A program made the position numbers and the translations under genes. From Thalassia testudinum (lineage: Eukaryota; Streptophyta; Magnoliopsida; Alismatales; Hydrocharitaceae): a DNA stretch of 64,000 nt. A model generated the notes under the pieces. That model was not told where the DNA came from and ran no database searches. It saw only the letters and a list, made by a program, of their open reading frames with translations. This document shows positions 58,626 through 64,000 of this stretch, one piece after another. The stretch's first letter is position 1. Every line of letters starts with the position of its first letter. The stretch is taken from assembly GCA_037157565.1 (NCBI GenBank), contig JAZHRO010000036.1, positions 22,122,501 through 22,186,500 of the forward strand. The letters are read 5' to 3'.

Positions 58626-60353
58626 TGCTATGTATAAGAACAGAATTATGACTTGATCGCTTAAGGCATTAGTTGTTTTTTAACAATAGAAAATTTCAAC
58701 TAGGGTCCTAAATTACGAAGACTCAACAGTGCCCAGGTTCCTGCCAAAATGCAGACCGCCCAAGTCGTCACCTTATTTTGAAAAGGGAAGATACATTTTC
58801 TATTTTTTTCATCTTTTCTAATTTTTTGGATTTTTTTTTTAGTTGAGTTTCAGGGCAGCTTTCTATGGCTACCCAACCCACCCAAGACTCGATCAGAATT
58901 TCATGTTCTATGCATCTTTGTGAATGTGATAGACTCACTAGGTGGTCATTAAAATGGACTTCAGGTTTCTATGACCCTAGATGGCCTTAAGAGTTTCTGC
59001 CTAAAGGTTAAGTTTATCTATTCAACCGGTAGCTTTCTCCCTACTTTTTTTATGGGGTCAACAAAAGGGTAAGCCCAGTGTATATCTCCTTGGTTTATTC
59101 TACTTCCCCACTTCTTCCCTAAGTATTTTGGAAATTATTTATGCATTTTTGTGAGCTGGACTCTGGACAACCAACCAGTGGGCTGTTACCTACAGCAACT
59201 TTCCAGTGATACTCGTGCGGTGAAGTGTGGTTTATTTTTTTTTTTTCCTTTTTCTTTTTCTTTCTCTTTTTTTATTTTTGAGTATATATTTTTTTCTTTT
59301 TCTATGTAGGTGGCTTCCCTGATCTAAGATTTACCTAAAGATAGTATAAAGAGTAATGTCATGTAGTTGGGCTCTAGACAATCAGCCAATGGGTTGTTAC
59401 CCATGACAACTTGCCAGGCATAGTACTTTATAAAGTTCATTAGCTACCTAATTTTCGTAAAAATCACCGAAAAGTGAGTCAGTGCAAATAGTGTGTAGAT
59501 GCTTTAGACTTAAAGTCCCCTCAAATCAGAGGGTGGGCTGATAAGTCATGTACTTATCACCCCAATTTATACACCAAATTAAAATAAAATTAACTTAGCA
59601 AGGACTTGAGACCAAGTCTACATTTTAGTGGACACCCGAGCTGATGAAGCTTGAGGACCTGAAGAGTCTAAGTGTTCAGGTCCTAAAGTATCGTTTCCTA
59701 AAGTTAACAACTCCTAATGCCTAAGTTCTCTTCTCCTAATTCTAAATTTTTTGTCTTTTTGAATTTTTCAATTTTTTTAAGGTACATAAAAGAAATTCCA
59801 CGGAGTTAACAAAATGATTTCAGAATTAAGTATCCACCCCCCATGCCTAAATGATGCAATATCCTTAATGTAAAAATAAAGACATGAAAAGGGAGAAATA
59901 TATAGAATATCACTTGAAATTCATGAAAATCCAATCAGCTCCGTAGAGAAGATGGAATATACATACATGCTAAGTTTATTGCCTTTAGCTAGGAATAATA
60001 TACAAACAAAAAATAAATTAAGAATTCACAAGTGTAGGTCAAAATCAAAATAAAAATATTGATCTCAGGACCTACCAGCAGGTGCCCACAGATGTGGACC
60101 AGATTATGGTGCAGAGTCATTCCCTAGGGTTGAATGGTTTTAAGGTTCTAGATGAAAATCACCCAGAACCAGAGATTGTTGTGTTTGTAGGGTCGGGCCT
60201 ACGATTTTGTGGCGTGCAACCCAAGTCTAAAGTATTAGACAATGGGTAGATCTGGTTCAATAGGTTCTGATGTCCATTTAGAGTTCAACTCAAGAAGATA
60301 ATCAATTATTCAGAGCTTGGGTTGCACATAATGTCATAAGGGTCCTGATATAG
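58626..60353 (-). other. A3 3' non-coding region
   Basis: Homologous to A1 5605-7330: two 50-bp motifs (59161-59206, 59371-59418), a T-rich tract between them (about 59231-59307), and a decayed internal polypurine module (59843-59880). Confidence 0.6.
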
Positions 60354-60546
60354 ACACATCTATTTAGGTTAAAATGCCTATTCATACATGTTCCTAGGCT
60401 TAGATTTGCATTTCATGCTATAAATATTGCATAGCATGCATCATTCTGCATTTAGAGTAGTTGTATATATTTTACGTTAATTAGGTCCTTTTATAGTCAG
60501 GGGAGAAGAAGACTTATTTCAGGGCCTCAGATGGATGATTAGGCCC
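60354..60546 (+). repeat. Inverted family A LTR fragment inside A3
   Basis: The plus strand reads as the first 190 bp of a family A LTR (ATATAGACACATCTATTTAG through ATTAGGTCCTTTTATAGTCA and on), opposite to A3. It sits exactly where about 870 bp of coding sequence found in A1 (roughly 7333-8203) is missing. Confidence 0.75.
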
Positions 60547-60747
60547 TATCTTGGACCTGGTTCACCTGAACTGGATGGTTCGGTTCAAAGTTGGGTAGGT
60601 TTGAGTTTAATCTAGGGGAGTCAAGAAATTGAGGTCCTCCCTGATAATAGGTTGTTTTGGGTTGTTCAAAGAGAGGTGGTGACCTATATTTAGTATAATT
60701 CTGGGGAGGGTAAGAGTTGTAATCATCATATCCTTCTTGATTGTAGA

Positions 60748-61177
60748 TCAGGTTAGGTTGATCATCAAAGGGTGGAAATTTATAATCGGTATAGGCGTGA
60801 GAAGGATAATAATCATAGTCTTGTTGTCCATGATTAAACCCTGGACATTAAGGTCCGGAATCATATCCCCAATCAAAGTTATCCTAACTAGGAGATGGGT
60901 AGTCATAAGTTGAGTCGGGATAGTAATTATCTTGAGGATATGTAGAGGTAGGAGGGTAGGATTGAAAATGTGTGTAGGATGTGGAAGCATACATGATGAA
61001 GTAGGAGGGAAAATAGAGGAAAGAAAGGTGCCCTACAGTACAATCAATCAAACTTGCCCTTAAATTGGGTAGCTTAGGGACCAATGCTTCAGAAGTGAAC
61101 TTTAACCACACAATGAATTTGATGTTATCCTTACTCCCGAAGGTGCCAAAGTTGGGCCAGCAAAGTTGGCAGAGCAT
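60748..61177 (-). pseudogene. A3 element protein, N-terminal remnant
   Basis: Minus-strand pieces include MYASTSYTHFQSYPPTSTYP and DDNYYP-like repeats matching A1, with stops. The rest of the protein is deleted. Confidence 0.6.
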
Positions 61178-62165
61178 GTCCTAAAGACTGCTAATTATGC
61201 CAAACCCCTGCTTAAGTCGTTTGACAATCGGGCCCTCCAACTTAGCACCTTTTGAAGCAAGCATACATCACTAATTCGAAATGCATTCAAGAGAACACCC
61301 TGAAATGTACTCAATGAATCCTAGGGCCAACGTCTACTCAATTTTAGTTAAGCGTGGGATGATTGTGCTCTTGGAATGTAATAGGCCCTTTAGATGGGTT
61401 GTGCCCTTAATGATCAATTAATATGTGTGTGAGTGCACAACCAGGGTTTGCAAACAAGGTTATTTGATTATGTGACTTTTAGGGTTTAACCTTATTTAAT
61501 AGCTTTTAGGGTTTAATCTTTAGGTGTATTCAATTAAGTTCAGTAGAACACTCCAAGTTTTTGCAAGCATCGGTGGTGATATATTCCTTTGAAACTAGAA
61601 ACGAATGTGGAGTGCCTGGTTAGTTCCTAAAAATTGAACCCTAAGTCAGATTCTTGTTTATGTGGAGTGTTTGGCACACAATAATGTTTAACCTATTCAA
61701 ATTTTCTACTCACTTATCTATGTGTTGAGTTAAGGTGTATCAAATCCACAAGTCAGATTCTTGTTAAGTGGTAGAATCACTATAGAGTGGTGTGCCTTAG
61801 GTCGAGAGTTGTGGGTGTTTAATGTGTGTAACTTTCAATAAATCCCACAATCAGATAGTTTTTTTTTTAAAATTTATGTGGGTGGGTGAGGTGAGTTGAG
61901 TGACAATCAAATAACCAAGATCTAACCTAGGGTTTATGCAAGCACCTAAGTTGATTTGAGTTTGACTTATCAGGTGATGGAATGGAAACCTAATGGGTGG
62001 GGGTGGTGGGGATACACTTATAGAACCTTCATTTGCACTTTTCTCCCATCTAACCGCTCTAGACCACCTCGGAAGAGTACCTACAATCATAGTAAGATCA
62101 GAGAAAAAGTGAGATAAAAGTTAAGTAAGGCGGAAAAATGCGAGAAAAACTAAAGAGCGTTGCTA

Positions 62166-62182
62166 CCCTGGCAACGGCGCCA
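62166..62182 (-). promoter_or_regulatory. A3 primer-binding site
   Basis: TGGCGCCGTTGCCAGGG on the sense strand, with one mismatch to the tRNA-Asp complement; the least decayed primer site of the non-copia elements here. Confidence 0.82.
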
Positions 62183-62185
62183 AAA

Positions 62186-63982
62186 TGGTGGGCGTGTTTT
62201 CACGATGGAAATGTTACGATTTTGAGAACCTGTCATCATAGTCACAAAAATCGCTACCAGATAAAATTTATACCGAAACTCGAAGTGCCAAGTTGAACAT
62301 AGGGAGGCGAATGTTTGATTTTGAAATCCGCACTTTGATTTTATTTCTTTTTGTTATTTTTATCTTTTGTAATTTTTTTTGATATTTTATATGGCAAGAG
62401 ATCAGATCGATGAAATCTAACTAATCGACTTGCAGAGAGAGAGAGAGAGGGAAGCAGTCATATATATGTCTAAACAAGCATTTGCTACAATGAAGAAAAG
62501 AAAACTATATTAAAAAGTGAATAAATGATAGAATGGGTTGAGAAGAATCCCCCTCGATGGTTGCTTGGTGGACGACTCGCTTTGACGATGCCCTAAATGA
62601 AGGTGGTGGGAAGCTGCATGAAGGAGAACAGTGTCGGAGGAAGGAGGATGGGGTAGGATGGCGTCATGGCGAGGATCTACTTCCTGAAGGTGGTGAGAGG
62701 ATGACCACGAGATGCTCCATGAAGGGGGGTGAGAGGTGGGAAAATAATTTGATTTTCTACTCTAGAGGAGCATCCCAGGCTTTGGACAACCTCTCTCTAG
62801 AGCCTTGGAAGTAGTGAGGGAGAGGGGAAGAGATGAAGAAGAATGGGAGGGGTAGGGGTCCTTTTATAGTGGAGAAGAAGAAGCTTTGGTCGTCCATGGT
62901 CAATAGTGACATCAAAGACATCATTGTAGCTCCACTGTAAACGTCGCTATAGGACCCAGCTCATGCTCACACACATGCACGCAGTGCTTTCACAGCTATC
63001 ATCGTGCAAGGTTGCTCCCCACCGTTGGATCCAAGATGAGCAGTCACGACCATGCGATGATCGTGCCCTTTAGATTGCGTTAGATGGTGTGTCGATTCGT
63101 GCATCAGTCAGCTCATTATCACCGAGTTCAGATCACGTGGCGCTGATTGCGCCACGTCGCCTCCTCTGCCACCTGATTTGATCCAATGGGTAAATTTCAA
63201 CCATGCACGGTTTGCAGTGAATTAATCCATGTGCGTGGCTTCAATCGTGGATCCTTGCGTCGCAGGTGAGGGCACTACCCAATGTGCTACCGGCGTGGAT
63301 TGTCGAGAAGTTGAAACCATGTGCACCTGCTCCTAACCATTGGATCTCGATCTAACGGCCGACATTTCATCTTCGCATTCTCCTTTGAAGTAGAGCTGTA
63401 CACTGAGGTGATTCTCAGACGTTGGATCACGATCCAACGGCTAGGATAGGATGGTGGCGCTGCCTACAAGATGGAGAGGAGGGGCTTGGATGGATTTGGG
63501 CGGCTGTGATGGTGCCATGTGGTGCCATCATGGCCGTCCATTTTCTTCGCTTTGTAGGTGGCACCACGAATGTCAGATTGGGTCGATTCTTATGCTATTG
63601 GGCTATGATTGTCGATCCGGATCCATTCATGCGGTTGGATTTGTCGTATGAGGTTCAGATTGGTGCCACCTTGTCCCTTGTCCTTTGGTCTTACTCAGAT
63701 TGTATGATGTGCTACGGGACTACAATCAAGATGATTTAGGAGTTGTTGGACTCTGTTCAACATCTTGATTAGATCCATATGGTCAGATCGTTAATCCGAG
63801 GCCCTGAAATAGATCTGCTTCTCTCCTTGCCATAAAAGGACCCAAATTAACCTAAACTTTTTTCAAACTATTCTAAATGCAAAATGATGCATGCTATGCG
63901 ATATTTATACTATGGAATGCATATCTAAACGTAGGAACATACATAAATAGGTATTTCATTCTAAATGGATGTGTCTACATCG
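62186..63982 (-). repeat. A3 5' LTR
   Basis: 1797 bp. Minus-strand TATA near 62860-62872 (CTATAAAAGGACC), hairpin at 62760-62802, terminal stem GATGT-AGAC-ACATC. Followed by the right TSD (63983-63987) and 13 bases of host sequence. Confidence 0.87.
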
Positions 63983-64000
63983 GGGAGCTACCTTAGTTGG

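Larger units (their letters stand above)
56766..63982 (-). mobile_element. Element A3, family A non-autonomous LTR retrotransposon with rearranged interior
   Basis: Perfect TSD GGGAG (56761-56765 and 63983-63987). LTRs 56766-58578 and 62186-63982, about 1.8 kb each, share family A landmarks. The primer site (62166-62182) is close to the tRNA-Asp complement. The interior is only 3.6 kb: the helical and acidic coding regions are missing, replaced by a 190-bp inverted LTR piece (60354-60546). The minus-strand LTR start has decayed from TGATG to CGATG at 63982. Confidence 0.88.

Overview
This window is a nested stack of retrotransposons from a flowering-plant nuclear genome, with no recognisable host gene. 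The plant assignment rests on three signs: LTR elements primed by plant-type tRNAs (initiator Met for the Ty1/copia element, a degenerate Asp-type site for the others), a CACTA-type transposon end, and long AT-rich spacers. I cannot name the species. I recognised no reverse transcriptase, integrase, RNase H or protease anywhere, so essentially every element is non-autonomous (LARD-like, gag-only, or a solo LTR).

I resolved the layout by matching LTR pairs, primer sites, polypurine tracts and 5-bp target-site duplications (TSDs). Positions 1-2171 are AT-rich spacer. Element C1 (+, 2172-37363; about 8.7 kb without its insertions; TSD CCCAT/CCCGT) is the oldest layer. Element A1 (-, 2646-17056, TSD CCCAA) sits in C1's 5' LTR. 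A1's LTRs in turn hold solo LTR S1 (4028-5437, TSD ATATG) and the complete gag-only copia element E1 (-, 11448-17026, TSD ATTTT). C1's interior holds a copia-like LTR (G1, from 20814). C1's 3' LTR holds solo LTR F1 (25529-28189, TSD TGTGG) and element D1 (+, 28897-37018, TSD CATCT). After a 0.6-kb spacer comes A2 (+, 37998-53598, TSD ATAGT/ATTGT), which contains B1 (+, 40925-49318, TSD CCTAC). Next come spacer, a CACTA terminus (54293), a CTC-rich minisatellite and a probable LTR fragment. That fragment holds A3 (-, 56766-63982, TSD GGGAG), which ends 18 bases before the window does.

Families A, B, C and D have different LTR sequences but a shared plan: an Asp-type primer site, a low-complexity Tyr/Pro/Ser-rich N-terminal coding region, a helical middle segment, a very acidic C-terminal region, a long non-coding 3' part, and two polypurine modules. 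All reading frames carry stops or frameshifts to some degree.

The most notable signal is a conserved RNA-like architecture at the 3' end. In all four families the terminal polypurine tract lies between two short inverted repeats: TTTGCTAG-GGA-CTAGCAAA just upstream, and a second stem that forms the first 10-20 bases of the LTR. The second stem has a different sequence in each family (also in F1 and E1) but stays self-complementary. An internal polypurine module 1.2-1.6 kb upstream repeats the layout: CAATG-AGGA-CATTG, exactly 8 nt, then AGGCAT plus a G run. Separately, the two copia-type LTRs each carry an array of short palindromes ending about 110 bp upstream of the TATA box.
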